Positions 37,500 through 44,982 are shown, counted from the first letter of the stretch. The stretch: DNA of 64,000 bases from Oribacterium sp. C9 (GCF_002007235.1 NZ_MUHW01000001.1:186001-250000); one strand, 5' to 3'. Notes: generated by a model not told the origin, from the sequence alone. Numbers and translations are program-made.

Positions 37500-37556
37500 T
37501 GTTAGATACTAACATAAAATTTAAATGTTGACAATAATACATATAGATGCTAATGT
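37500..37556. promoter_or_regulatory. TetR operator and divergent promoters
   Basis: The perfect palindrome TGTTAG-ATA-CTAACA (37500-37514) overlaps the -10 of a minus-strand promoter (TTGTCA, 17 nt, TAGTAT). It lies just upstream of a plus-strand promoter TTGACA (37528-37533), 17 nt, TAATGT (37551-37556). Confidence 0.65.
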
Positions 37557-37605
37557 GCCATATAACAGTACACAGTGTATTCTAAAAACAAAGGAGAACT
37601 TGAAG

Positions 37606-38754
37606 ATGAAAAGAAAGATAATAATGATATTACTTGCCATGACACTTGCAACAACCGCTATTGTAGGATGTGGAGCACAGGCTGCAGGCAATAATGAAGA
37701 TGTAACAATATCAGATACAAAAGAAACTGAAAATGATGAGGAGGAACAGGACCTTATGAACGTAGTCAATACTGATAATAAAAATCTTGCAACACGTATT
37801 TCAGAGGAAGAAGATCATTATATATTTGAAATTGAGGATGGAGTCACAAGAGAAAAAGTTTATTACAAAAATCGATTTGGTATAGAGATTGCAGCAGATC
37901 TTTATAAACCTGCTGACTTTGATGAGAATAGTTCTTATTCAGCTATTGTAGTAGGACCTCCTTTTGGTGGTGTCAAAGAACAGGGACCCGGAGTATACGC
38001 AAATCAGCTTGCAAAAAGAGGCTTCGTTGCTGTAGCGTTTGATCCTTCATTTCATGGTTACAGTGGAGGTGAGGTTAGATACTCAGGCTCATCATCCACA
38101 TATGTAGAAGATTTCAGCGCCGGTGTGGATTATCTTGGGACTCTTTCATATGTAGACAGAGAAAAGATAGGCGCGATCGGAATATGTGGATCCGGTGGAT
38201 TTGCAATATCAGCTGCATCCCTTGACCCAAGAATAAAAGCAGTTGCTACAAGTGCTCTTTATGATATAGCAGGGAATATGAATGCACTTCCGACAGAAGC
38301 GAGAAATCAGATGTTGTCCCAGGCTGCTGATATGAGATGGGCAAGAGTTGATGGAAGCACTGAGACTTGGCTCAAGTCATATCCTGATGAGCCTGCTGAA
38401 GAAATTCCGGATGGCCTCGATGCAAATAGCGCAGAGTTCTTTGAATTTTACGGTACTTCAAGAGGCTGGCATGAAAATGCACTTGGAAATGTGACAATGG
38501 AATCCATGATGGATCTTATGACACTGCCTACAACTGGTCATGTGTCTGAAATAGTCCAGCCTGTTTTAATGATTACCGGAGATATTGCCCACAGCAAGAG
38601 CTTTACAGATGATATCTACAATCAACTGACAGGTAATAATAAAGAACTGATAGTTGTAGAGGGTGCACGACACATAGATCTTTATGATGATGTGGAAAAG
38701 ATTCCATTTGATGATATTGCACGATTCTTTAATAATGCCTTTGATGGTGAATAA
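37606..38754 (+). CDS. lipoprotein alpha/beta hydrolase
   Basis: 382 residues. The lipoprotein signal has lipobox IVGC (C22), then an acidic Asp/Glu-rich linker. The hydrolase domain has PPFGGVKEQ (oxyanion region), FDPSFHGYSGG and a nucleophile elbow GICGSGG with Cys in place of the usual Ser, as in dienelactone-hydrolase relatives. A C-terminal His lies in GARHIDLYD. It resembles the cytoplasmic hydrolase at 40151. It is likely tethered outside the membrane; the substrate is unknown. AAGGAG precedes ATG 37606. TetR control is likely. Confidence 0.8.
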   Translation: MKRKIIMILLAMTLATTAIVGCGAQAAGNNEDVTISDTKETENDEEEQDLMNVVNTDNKNLATRISEEEDHYIFEIEDGVTREKVYYKNRFGIEIAADLYKPADFDENSSYSAIVVGPPFGGVKEQGPGVYANQLAKRGFVAVAFDPSFHGYSGGEVRYSGSSSTYVEDFSAGVDYLGTLSYVDREKIGAIGICGSGGFAISAASLDPRIKAVATSALYDIAGNMNALPTEARNQMLSQAADMRWARVDGSTETWLKSYPDEPAEEIPDGLDANSAEFFEFYGTSRGWHENALGNVTMESMMDLMTLPTTGHVSEIVQPVLMITGDIAHSKSFTDDIYNQLTGNNKELIVVEGARHIDLYDDVEKIPFDDIARFFNNAFDGE

Positions 38755-38880
38755 AATGATAAAGGAAATACTTAGGAACGTCGATTGGATTACAACCATT
38801 GAAATTGCATAAAACTAATAAGAATTTACAGATTGTCCTCACCTTATTTTTCAGCTCAAGCTCGGCAAGATGAATCAAAA

Positions 38881-39753
38881 TTAAAATGAATCCTTCACTT
38901 GGTTGAGAAATTTCTCGGCTATAGGCGTAAAGGTCTGGTATTTGTTCCAAATCAGGTACAACTTTGTTTCCTGCTTTGGAGATAGCGGTCTGAATACAAG
39001 GTCGCTTTCTTCGGAACAGTTAATGAGATGTTCAAAAGTAAGAAGAATTCCAAGACCTTCTTTTGCGAACATGGAGGCATTATAAGAAAGCCGGAAAGAG
39101 CCTTCCAGATGGAGCTTGGGATGGTGTTCTCCGGCCCATTCAGGTATTTCAATATTCCAGCTTTGTTCAGAGCAGTAGAGCGGCTGTCCGATGAGGTCAG
39201 TTGCTTTAATGCTCTTTTTCTTTGCCAGAGGATGGCTTTTTAACATAACTGCTCCCCATCGATCGGAATCGGGGAAAACGATATATTCATATTTGTCCGT
39301 GTTTGGCGTTTCGCATATTACTCCAAAATCCAGAAGTCCTTTATCGAGTTTTTCGGTTACCTGTTCAGTGTCTCCGCTGGTGATGTGATAGGTAAAGCCT
39401 GGATATCTATCCTTCAGTTTTTTTATCTCACGGGCAAGCAGACTGATCTGATAGGATTCCGCCAGACCAAAATAGATATCTCCGCCGGTGATGTCATCTA
39501 AAGAAATGAATTCCTGCTCAATTTTATCGGCCATTGCTACAAGATCTTCTGCTCGGTCGCGAAGAAGCATTCCTTCGTCTGTGAGTTTGATAGAAAAGCT
39601 GTGTCGGGTAAAGAGCTTTTTGCCAAGTTCATCTTCCAGGGCTTTAAGTGTTTTCGATAATGTTGGTTGAGTCACATGAAGGATTTCTGCAGCATGGGAC
39701 ATGTTTTCTTCTCTGGCTACCGCAAGAAAGTAACGAAGGTTTTTTATTTCCAC
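38881..39753 (-). CDS. LysR-family transcriptional regulator
   Basis: 290 residues. The N-terminal winged helix reads NLRYFLAVAREENMSHAAEI and TQPTLSKTLKALEDELG; an effector-binding domain follows (about 90-285). I choose GTG 39753, with GAGAGGAG upstream and the family's usual first residues (VEIKNLRYFL), over a longer ATG frame. It is divergent from the small gene and hydrolase at 39905-41152 and is probably their regulator. Confidence 0.88.
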   Translation of the reverse strand: MEIKNLRYFLAVAREENMSHAAEILHVTQPTLSKTLKALEDELGKKLFTRHSFSIKLTDEGMLLRDRAEDLVAMADKIEQEFISLDDITGGDIYFGLAESYQISLLAREIKKLKDRYPGFTYHITSGDTEQVTEKLDKGLLDFGVICETPNTDKYEYIVFPDSDRWGAVMLKSHPLAKKKSIKATDLIGQPLYCSEQSWNIEIPEWAGEHHPKLHLEGSFRLSYNASMFAKEGLGILLTFEHLINCSEESDLVFRPLSPKQETKLYLIWNKYQTFTPIAEKFLNQVKDSF

Positions 39754-39806
39754 TTTTTTCTCCTCTCGCAATGGACTTGAAATGCAATATGATATGCCAA
39801 AATGAA

Positions 39807-39818
39807 ATATCATGATAT
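39807..39818. promoter_or_regulatory. palindrome in LysR-hydrolase intergenic region
   Basis: ATATCATGATAT is a perfect 12-bp palindrome inside a wider near-palindrome flanked by AATGA and TCATT. It is a candidate LysR site. Confidence 0.45.
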
Positions 39819-39904
39819 TCATTTTATTCATTAGCGTATTTCATGTCAATCAATTATGCTGATTATAGAAGGTAAAAACAACGAATTTATGCGGAGAATT
39901 GGCG

Positions 39905-40123
39905 ATGGAATTGAAAACGATGATCGACTGTCTGTCTGATGTCGGATGCGACGATAAGCAGAAAGAAATGGCGAAGCTGTTTTTTGAATTTGGGCAGAAG
40001 TCTGAGTTGATCGGATATCTGAAGAAATGTAGATGCAGTCTGATAGAAGAAATGCATGAGAGCCAGAAAAAAGTAGACCGCATGGATTATCTGATTCGGC
40101 GGGCAGAAAAGGAAGCAGAATAA
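39905..40123 (+). CDS. small helical protein of unknown function
   Basis: 72 residues, mostly charged and probably helical, with three Cys (C9, C17, C45). No recognisable domain. ATG 39905 follows GGAG by 8 nt. It sits directly before the hydrolase (27-nt gap) and divergent from LysR, so it belongs to this operon. Confidence 0.55.
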   Translation: MELKTMIDCLSDVGCDDKQKEMAKLFFEFGQKSELIGYLKKCRCSLIEEMHESQKKVDRMDYLIRRAEKEAE

Positions 40124-40150
40124 TAACACAACCCACAGGAGGATGGAGCA

Positions 40151-41152
40151 ATGATCAGAAAAGAAGAACTTAAGCTGGTGCAGGAATGGGATAAGACTTT
40201 TTCAAAGAGTGATAAGGTAGAGCACAGCAAAGTAACCTTTGTGAACAGATATGGAATTACCCTTGCAGCAGATATGTATGTCCCCAAAAATGCGGAAGGA
40301 AGGCTTCCGGCAATCGCTGTCAGTGGACCATTTGGTGCAGTTAAAGAGCAGTGCAGCGGATTATATGCGCAGACCATGGCAGAGAGAGGCTTCATTACAA
40401 TCGCGTTTGATCCTTCTTTTACCGGTGAAAGTGGCGGAAACGTAAGATATATGGCATCGCCTGATATCAATACGGAAGATTTCATGGCGGCAGTGGACTT
40501 CCTTTCTCTGAATGAGAAAGTAGATCCTGAGAGGATCGGAATCCTTGGAATATGTGGCTGGGGCGGAATGGCCATCAATACGGCTGCACTTGATACAAGG
40601 GTAAAAGCGACTGTGGCTTCCACTATGTATGATATGACAAGAGTAAATGCAAACGGATATTTTGACTCTGCAGATTCTGAGGAGGCCAGATATGAAGCGA
40701 AGAAAGCACAGTGTGCACAGCGCTTGGAAGATCTGAAAAATGGTGAATATAAGCAGGGCGGTGGAGTGGTAGATCCGCTTCCTGAGGATGCGCCGTTTTT
40801 TGTCGTGGACTATCATGATTATTACAAGACTGATCGAGGGTATCATGTAAGATCACTTAATTCCAACGGCGGCTGGAATGTGATTGGATGCGAGTCGTTT
40901 GTAAACCAGCCGATTCTGAAGTACAGCAACGAGATCAGAAGCGCAGTTCTTCTTATTCACGGAGAAAAAGCACATTCTTGTTATTTCTCAAAAGACGCAT
41001 ATGCTGCAATGATAAAAGGCAGTAAGTATGCTGATAATAAGGAACTTATGATCATTCCTGATGCTGTTCATACCGATTTGTATGATGGTGGTGGAAAGAA
41101 TGCGATTCCTTTTGATAAGTTGGAGAGTTTCTATAGGGAGTATCTGAAATGA
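40151..41152 (+). CDS. cytoplasmic alpha/beta hydrolase, relative of the lipoprotein hydrolase
   Basis: 333 residues without signal peptide. It shares with the 37606 protein GPFGAVKEQ, AFDPSFTGESGG, EDFMAAVDFL and the nucleophile elbow GICGWGG with Cys. The likely acid/base pair is in IHGEKAHS and VHTDLYD. AGGAGG precedes the ATG. It overlaps the next gene by 4 bp (ATGA). The presence of two related hydrolases, one outside and one inside the cell, suggests successive steps on one substrate class; this is inference. Confidence 0.8.
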   Translation: MIRKEELKLVQEWDKTFSKSDKVEHSKVTFVNRYGITLAADMYVPKNAEGRLPAIAVSGPFGAVKEQCSGLYAQTMAERGFITIAFDPSFTGESGGNVRYMASPDINTEDFMAAVDFLSLNEKVDPERIGILGICGWGGMAINTAALDTRVKATVASTMYDMTRVNANGYFDSADSEEARYEAKKAQCAQRLEDLKNGEYKQGGGVVDPLPEDAPFFVVDYHDYYKTDRGYHVRSLNSNGGWNVIGCESFVNQPILKYSNEIRSAVLLIHGEKAHSCYFSKDAYAAMIKGSKYADNKELMIIPDAVHTDLYDGGGKNAIPFDKLESFYREYLK

Positions 41153-41706
41153 AAAGAACGGTTTTCTTTATAGCTTCGGTGATGCTATGTATCTCGATAG
41201 TCTTTGGCTGTGGCAATATTGCAACGAAAGCGGAACCGACGCCTGCTGTTAGCGTGGATAATAATAGACCATCTGAGGAAAAGGCTAATGAACAGGTGAC
41301 CGAAGAAGTAAAACCGAATGCAACAGAGGAGGATACAGATCCGGAGCCGGAAGGAGAGTTAGGCATGGTCATGATAATCGGTGATACAAAAGTGGATGTT
41401 ATCTGGGAAAACAATGCTTCTGTAAATGAACTGAAAGAACTTGCGTCAGAGGGACTTGAAATCTCAATGTCTATGTATGGTGGATTTGAACAGGTTGGAT
41501 CTCTCGGCAAGAGCATCACTCGTAATGACGAACAGACAACTACGTCGGCAGGGGACATTGTCCTTTATTCGGGAAATCAGCTGGTAGTTTTTTATGGTTC
41601 CAATTCATGGTCGTACACAAGACTTGGAAAGATCGATCTGTCCAAAGAAGAACTGACAAAGCTACTTGGTAACGGAGATGCTACCATTTCACTTAGCATG
41701 GAATAA
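41149..41706 (+). CDS. cyclophilin-like-domain lipoprotein
   Basis: 185 residues. The signal has lipobox VFGC (C21), then a Pro/Glu/Thr-rich linker (about 25-70). The C-terminal domain, starting GMVMIIGDTKVDVIWENNAS, has the cyclophilin-like fold pattern (VGSLGKSITRNDEQTTTSAG, DIVLYSGNQLVVFYG). Such domains often occur beside oxidoreductases. Prolyl isomerase activity is doubtful. It overlaps the hydrolase start-to-stop and lies 9 nt before the flavodoxin-family gene. Confidence 0.75.
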   Translation: MKRTVFFIASVMLCISIVFGCGNIATKAEPTPAVSVDNNRPSEEKANEQVTEEVKPNATEEDTDPEPEGELGMVMIIGDTKVDVIWENNASVNELKELASEGLEISMSMYGGFEQVGSLGKSITRNDEQTTTSAGDIVLYSGNQLVVFYGSNSWSYTRLGKIDLSKEELTKLLGNGDATISLSME

Positions 41707-41715
41707 GGAGGGCAA

Positions 41716-42255
41716 ATGGCTAAAAATGTACTTATAATTGAAACAAGCTTCAGGGCAAATAGCAATTCCGACAGACTTGCAGAGAGCTTTGCAGAAGGCG
41801 CAAAAGCGGCTGGGAATGATGTTGAAATTATTTCACTTAAAGGAAAGAACATCGGCTTCTGTACCGGGTGCTTTGGGTGCCAGAAGATAGGATATTGTGT
41901 GATCAAAGATGATGCAAATGAAATCACTGAGAAGATCCTTGAAGCTGATGTAGTCGTTTGGTCCACGCCAATTTACTACTACGAGATGAGTGGACAAATG
42001 AAGACCATGATAGACCGGGCAAATTCTCTGTATCCCAGGGATTACAAATTTAGAGAGGTTTATCTTTTGTCTGTTGCGGCTGAAGATGAAGATTATGTCG
42101 ATAAGAATGCTGCCGGCGGTGTACAAGGTTGGGTGGACTGCTTTGAAAAAGCAGTGTTTAAAGGAAAAGTCTTTGCTGGTGGTGTAAATGATCCGGATGA
42201 GATTGAAGGCCATAAGGCTTTAGGTGAAGCCTATTCTATGGGGAATACAATCTAA
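41716..42255 (+). CDS. flavodoxin-family NAD(P)H-dependent reductase
   Basis: 179 residues. The FMN phosphate-binding start is IIETSFRANSNSDRLAESF. A Cys cluster C49, C52, C55, C61 (CTGCFGCQKIGYC) is typical of iron-sulfur flavoproteins and related quinone or nitro reductases, and WSTPIYYYEMSGQMKTMIDR is the family motif. AAGGAGG precedes the ATG. It is last in the E2 operon. Confidence 0.88.
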   Translation: MAKNVLIIETSFRANSNSDRLAESFAEGAKAAGNDVEIISLKGKNIGFCTGCFGCQKIGYCVIKDDANEITEKILEADVVVWSTPIYYYEMSGQMKTMIDRANSLYPRDYKFREVYLLSVAAEDEDYVDKNAAGGVQGWVDCFEKAVFKGKVFAGGVNDPDEIEGHKALGEAYSMGNTI

Positions 42256-42370
42256 GTGATGGTGCGTAAATCCGAAGATAATCTTACAATAATACTTGTA
42301 TGGACCTTGCTCTTTAGAAAAAATAATAGAATTGCTGTCAGCCGCATACCGTAGCCCTGAGCTTTCTACC

Positions 42371-42392
42371 GTACGCAGCAGGTAAACAGCAA
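42371..42392. repeat. two tandem 11-bp arm-type repeats, E2 right
   Basis: GTACGCAGCAG at 42371 and GTAAACAGCAA at 42382, matching the E2 left consensus rather than that of E1. Confidence 0.6.
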
Positions 42393-42442
42393 CTCGACCT
42401 ACAAATGCCACAAACAAGGCACTTAAGGCAGTGAAAAAGTGT

Positions 42443-42520
42443 TCAAAGAGATAATCTTCGAAGAATCGAAAAGAATTCACAAACCCCGGCAACCGATATG
42501 GTTCCGGGGTTTTTCTTTTT
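42443..42520 (+). repeat. rpsI-tail repeat copy C with its own terminator (E2/E3 junction)
   Basis: The core TCAAAGAGATAATCTT is followed by AGAATCGAAAAGAATTC, as in copies A and B. The bases encoding the PQF of rpsI are not kept. The terminator stem differs: AACCCCGG...CCGGGGTT with an inner AACC/GGTT (42482-42520). Confidence 0.75.
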
Positions 42521-42537
42521 GGAGAATATGATTTCTA

Positions 42538-42572
42538 ATAAAAAGGGGAACCGGATTGTTCCGATTCCCCTT
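42538..42572 (-). terminator. terminator of brnTA (minus strand)
   Basis: AAGGGGAA/TTCCCCTT with an inner CGGA/TCCG and TTGT loop. On the minus strand it is followed by TTTTTATT. Confidence 0.8.
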
Positions 42573-42583
42573 CAAGTATGCAT

Positions 42584-42910
42584 TTATTTCATCAACATTT
42601 CTGTAAGTTCGGGATTATCCAAAGCCTTTTCGATAATCTTTGCCAAAACGCTGGTATAACCTTTTCCTAAAGCCTTAGCTTTTCGAACTGCTCTCGGAGA
42701 TAATCTCAGAGTTACATTCTGTTTTTGATTACTTTCACGTTCCTCTTTGATAAGTTCAGACACCCTTCTGAACTGTGAAAGCTCTTCTTTGGAAAGAATT
42801 GGATTATCTTCATCGAATACATATTCAGTCTTTTCTGCCTCTTTCAGCATATTTAACTGTTCGTTTGTAAGCCCTGCGGATACATCTATTTTTTTTCTAA
42901 TAGTAGCCAT
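42584..42910 (-). CDS. brnA: BrnA-type antitoxin
   Basis: 108 residues. The C-terminal ribbon-helix-helix-like part (NVTLRLSPRAVRKAKALGKG) and the N-terminal toxin-binding region match the BrnA family, which neutralizes BrnT and autoregulates the operon. I choose ATG 42910, with GAGAGGG 9 nt upstream, over an ATG 9 nt earlier that abuts the Shine-Dalgarno. It overlaps brnT by 14 bp. Confidence 0.85.
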   Translation of the reverse strand: MATIRKKIDVSAGLTNEQLNMLKEAEKTEYVFDEDNPILSKEELSQFRRVSELIKEERESNQKQNVTLRLSPRAVRKAKALGKGYTSVLAKIIEKALDNPELTEMLMK

Positions 42911-43190
42911 AGTATTCATCCCTCTCTTCCTTTTCAGCTTTTCTTGCAGATATTAAACGGATAACCTTATCATCATTTCTCATGGTATAAGAAACAACGA
43001 TGACCATGAGGTGTCCATTGATTGCTCCGATAACCTTAAAGCGATCCTCATCTTCACTGTGCTTTCCATCAAACTTTTCTATACGGCGATCGTCACCAAA
43101 GACATGCGCTGCCGTAGAAAAATCGATTTTATGTTTCTTGATATTTGTTTTTTCTTTTTGGTCATCCCATTCAAATATTAGTTCTTCCAT
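42897..43190 (-). CDS. brnT: BrnT-type ribonuclease toxin
   Basis: 97 residues. The family pattern is complete: FEWDDQKEKTNIKKHKIDF at the start, then AAHVFGDD, DRFKVIGAING, VIRLISARKAEKEERDEYYG. BrnT is an RNase that stops translation when unbound. The ATG lacks a Shine-Dalgarno, and the best promoter places transcription at or next to it, suggesting a leaderless message. As a two-gene unit it may stabilise the island. Confidence 0.9.
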   Translation of the reverse strand: MEELIFEWDDQKEKTNIKKHKIDFSTAAHVFGDDRRIEKFDGKHSEDEDRFKVIGAINGHLMVIVVSYTMRNDDKVIRLISARKAEKEERDEYYGYY

Positions 43191-43196
43191 AGATTA

Positions 43197-43239
43197 ATCA
43201 TACATTTTGCAACACAATAATGCAATGCAATTTTGCATT
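43197..43239 (-). promoter_or_regulatory. brnTA promoter and palindromic operator
   Basis: On the minus strand TTGCAT (43220-43225), 17 nt, TATGAT (43197-43202). The palindrome AATGCAA-TT-TTGCATT (43224-43239) overlaps the -35 and is a likely BrnA site. Confidence 0.6.
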
Positions 43240-43357
43240 CCTGCCGTCACCGAGAGCCCTGGGCTGCTCCCGGTAAGAAACAGGTAATAAGCAAAAACTT
43301 CTAAAAATGGCGGAATTTCAAGCTTTTCGTCATACCCTCAGTTCTCAAAGAGATAAT
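43238..43357. repeat. 120-bp element right-end repeat, copy 2 (E3), with rpsI-tail copy D
   Basis: Near-identical to 36168-36287. Arm-type units at 43273 and 43284. The final core (43336-43357) encodes PQFSKR and stop with the same AGA codon as in rpsI itself. The sequence after it differs from copies A to C, so it is likely the original chromosomal flank. Confidence 0.85.
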
Positions 43358-43382
43358 TTTTTCTCACGAAAAAGAGAATACC

Positions 43383-43417
43383 AAAAAGCTCTCCGGTTTT
43401 CCGGAGAGCTTTTTTAT
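43383..43417. terminator. bidirectional terminator, likely the ancestral rpsI terminator
   Basis: A perfect 14-bp stem AAAAAGCTCTCCGG/CCGGAGAGCTTTTT with a TTTT loop. It serves the minus-strand GH5 gene and faces the rpsI-tail copy D. Confidence 0.85.
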
Positions 43418-43419
43418 CT

Positions 43420-44427
43420 TTAATTACGTTTTTTAATAAGGTCTCTGACCCATAATCCTACCGATGTAAGATCTCCATCGTTGATGGTGCGTGAAGGGGC
43501 ATAGGACGTCGTGAAAAGTGCAGAGGTTTCAGCTTTATTGGATAGATTCCATACTGCGAAGCTAATACCCTTGTCTTCTAACAGACGGAACCATACAGCT
43601 GCAGACTCAAAATCCGCATATCCGCTTCCACTGGCTTCGGAAATGCCGCATTCGGAAACGAAAACAGGAAGACCTCTGTTTAGCGCCTCTGTCAGCACAT
43701 CCTGCAGATCCTTACGGTGAGTTGAAACGTAGAAGTGAAGAACATACATTATGTTGTCATAGGCTAAAGGTCTGTCAGCTGCATCCAGAAGCTTCTGGGA
43801 ATAGAATGGTGTTCCTACAAGTATGACAGAATCCGGGCTGTTCTTTCGTATGACCGGAACGACCTCATTTGCATAATTATATATATCAGACCAGCTTGTA
43901 GAGCCGTTAGGCTCATTGCATATCTCGTAGATGATGTTGGGGCTGTCCTTGTATCTGGAGCTGACCAGATCAAAAAATGCAAGTGCTTCGTTCTTATGCA
44001 TATTAGGATCGTAATCTTCCAGGATATGCCAGTCAACTATCACATACATATCATTTGCGATAGCGTAGTCGATTCCCTTTAGAAGAAGAGTGAGATTCTC
44101 TGAAGGGTTTCTCGTATATTCTGCGGAATACATGGCGAGTCTTATGAGATCACAGTCCCAGTCCGAGGAAAGCTGTCTGAAGAAATCTTCGTTGATAAAT
44201 CCCGGAAACCATGAAAGCCCATGGGTGCTGAGTCCTCTCAACATCACGGGCTTTCCGTACTTATCTAAAAGTTTCGTTCCATTTACCGATAGCTTTCCGT
44301 TAACGGAAGGTCTGGGTTTTGCCAATGTCTCTGACTGTGATGCATAGCAAGTGGTTTTAACATATAAGCTACCAAGTAAAACTGCAGTCAGTAAAAGCAT
44401 CGAAAAAAATCGAATTATTCTTTTCAT
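43420..44427 (-). CDS. GH5 endo-glucanase (cellulase), secreted
   Basis: 335 residues. A signal peptide (about 1-30, cleavage near CYA) leads to a GH5 catalytic domain without a binding module. The acid/base Glu is E172 in YEICNEPNG and the nucleophile is E259 in FVSECG. Supporting residues lie in IRLAMYS, VIVDWHIL and VLHFYVSTHR. It resembles GH5 subfamily 2 and would cut cellulose or mixed beta-glucans outside the cell. The Shine-Dalgarno AGAGG is weak. It lies 12 nt after the ATPase-like gene, so it appears to be the last gene of that operon, an uncommon pairing. Confidence 0.9.
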   Translation of the reverse strand: MKRIIRFFSMLLLTAVLLGSLYVKTTCYASQSETLAKPRPSVNGKLSVNGTKLLDKYGKPVMLRGLSTHGLSWFPGFINEDFFRQLSSDWDCDLIRLAMYSAEYTRNPSENLTLLLKGIDYAIANDMYVIVDWHILEDYDPNMHKNEALAFFDLVSSRYKDSPNIIYEICNEPNGSTSWSDIYNYANEVVPVIRKNSPDSVILVGTPFYSQKLLDAADRPLAYDNIMYVLHFYVSTHRKDLQDVLTEALNRGLPVFVSECGISEASGSGYADFESAAVWFRLLEDKGISFAVWNLSNKAETSALFTTSYAPSRTINDGDLTSVGLWVRDLIKKRN

Positions 44428-44439
44428 GCCTCTGGAAAC

Positions 44440-44970
44440 TCAGAATACCTTTTCAACTACCATACGAACCTTTCCGTTCTTGATTCTCACTCTTACATCG
44501 GAAGCAAGGTTCGCAATGACTGATTTTTCCATATTATCAAGTGCCACACTCGGATCAGGATTCTCTTTGATTTCTTTCTTGTAGCTGTCAAGGGACCAGC
44601 TGTAGCCTTCTTCAGCCTTTCCGCCTACTCCTCGACGGAAAATTCTTGCGATCTTTTGTCCGAGACCGAGATCTGCCTCATTTTTTCCGGTGGTGGAAAG
44701 AGAAAGAAGTGTGCTCTTCTCTGAGACATTGGTGTCTACATCAGCTTCAAGAATGATTTTATATTTATTGCCCTCGCCTTCGGCCCAGAATTTAGCATTG
44801 AAATCGGTAACAACCAGACGAACCATAGCTAAGACTTCCTCTGCGAGAAGTCTCAGATGTAAAGTGTTGTTACGTGAAAGTGCCTGACCATCTGCCAGAC
44901 CTTCAACCTGATCCAGCGCAAGCTGCATGTTGGTGCCATTGGAATCAAGTACAACTACATTTGTCTTCAT
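44440..44970 (-). CDS. putative anti-sigma-type ATP-binding protein (partner switch)
   Basis: 176 residues. The N-terminal part (about 30-110) suggests a HATPase_c/RsbW-like fold: a helix LHLRLLAEEVLAMVRLV with acidic residues at 44-45, then beta strands and LGLGQKIARIF resembling the G-box end. The rest is unassigned. It follows a STAS-domain gene by 12 nt, the usual partner of such kinases. GGAGG precedes the ATG. The function is inferred mainly from context, since classical ATP-binding motifs are weak. Confidence 0.5.
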   Translation of the reverse strand: MKTNVVVLDSNGTNMQLALDQVEGLADGQALSRNNTLHLRLLAEEVLAMVRLVVTDFNAKFWAEGEGNKYKIILEADVDTNVSEKSTLLSLSTTGKNEADLGLGQKIARIFRRGVGGKAEEGYSWSLDSYKKEIKENPDPSVALDNMEKSVIANLASDVRVRIKNGKVRMVVEKVF

Positions 44971-44982
44971 AGCTTTCCTCCT

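Larger units (their letters stand above)
36281..42448. mobile_element. E2: integrase-less att-flanked element, about 6.17 kb
   Basis: Bounded by rpsI-tail copies B and C. It has arm-type repeats at both ends with a different consensus (GTAAACAGCAR) from E1. It contains a truncated acetyltransferase, TetR and LysR regulators, two alpha/beta hydrolases, a cyclophilin-like lipoprotein and a flavodoxin-family reductase. With no integrase or relaxase it fits a cis-mobilizable remnant. Confidence 0.7.
42449..43350. mobile_element. E3: 0.9-kb att-flanked unit with BrnT/BrnA only
   Basis: Lies between copies C and D. The right end is the same 120-bp sequence as the right end of E1, including the two arm-type units. 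It has no integrase. It could be moved by the E1 integrase in trans. The left end lacks visible arm units. Confidence 0.6.
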
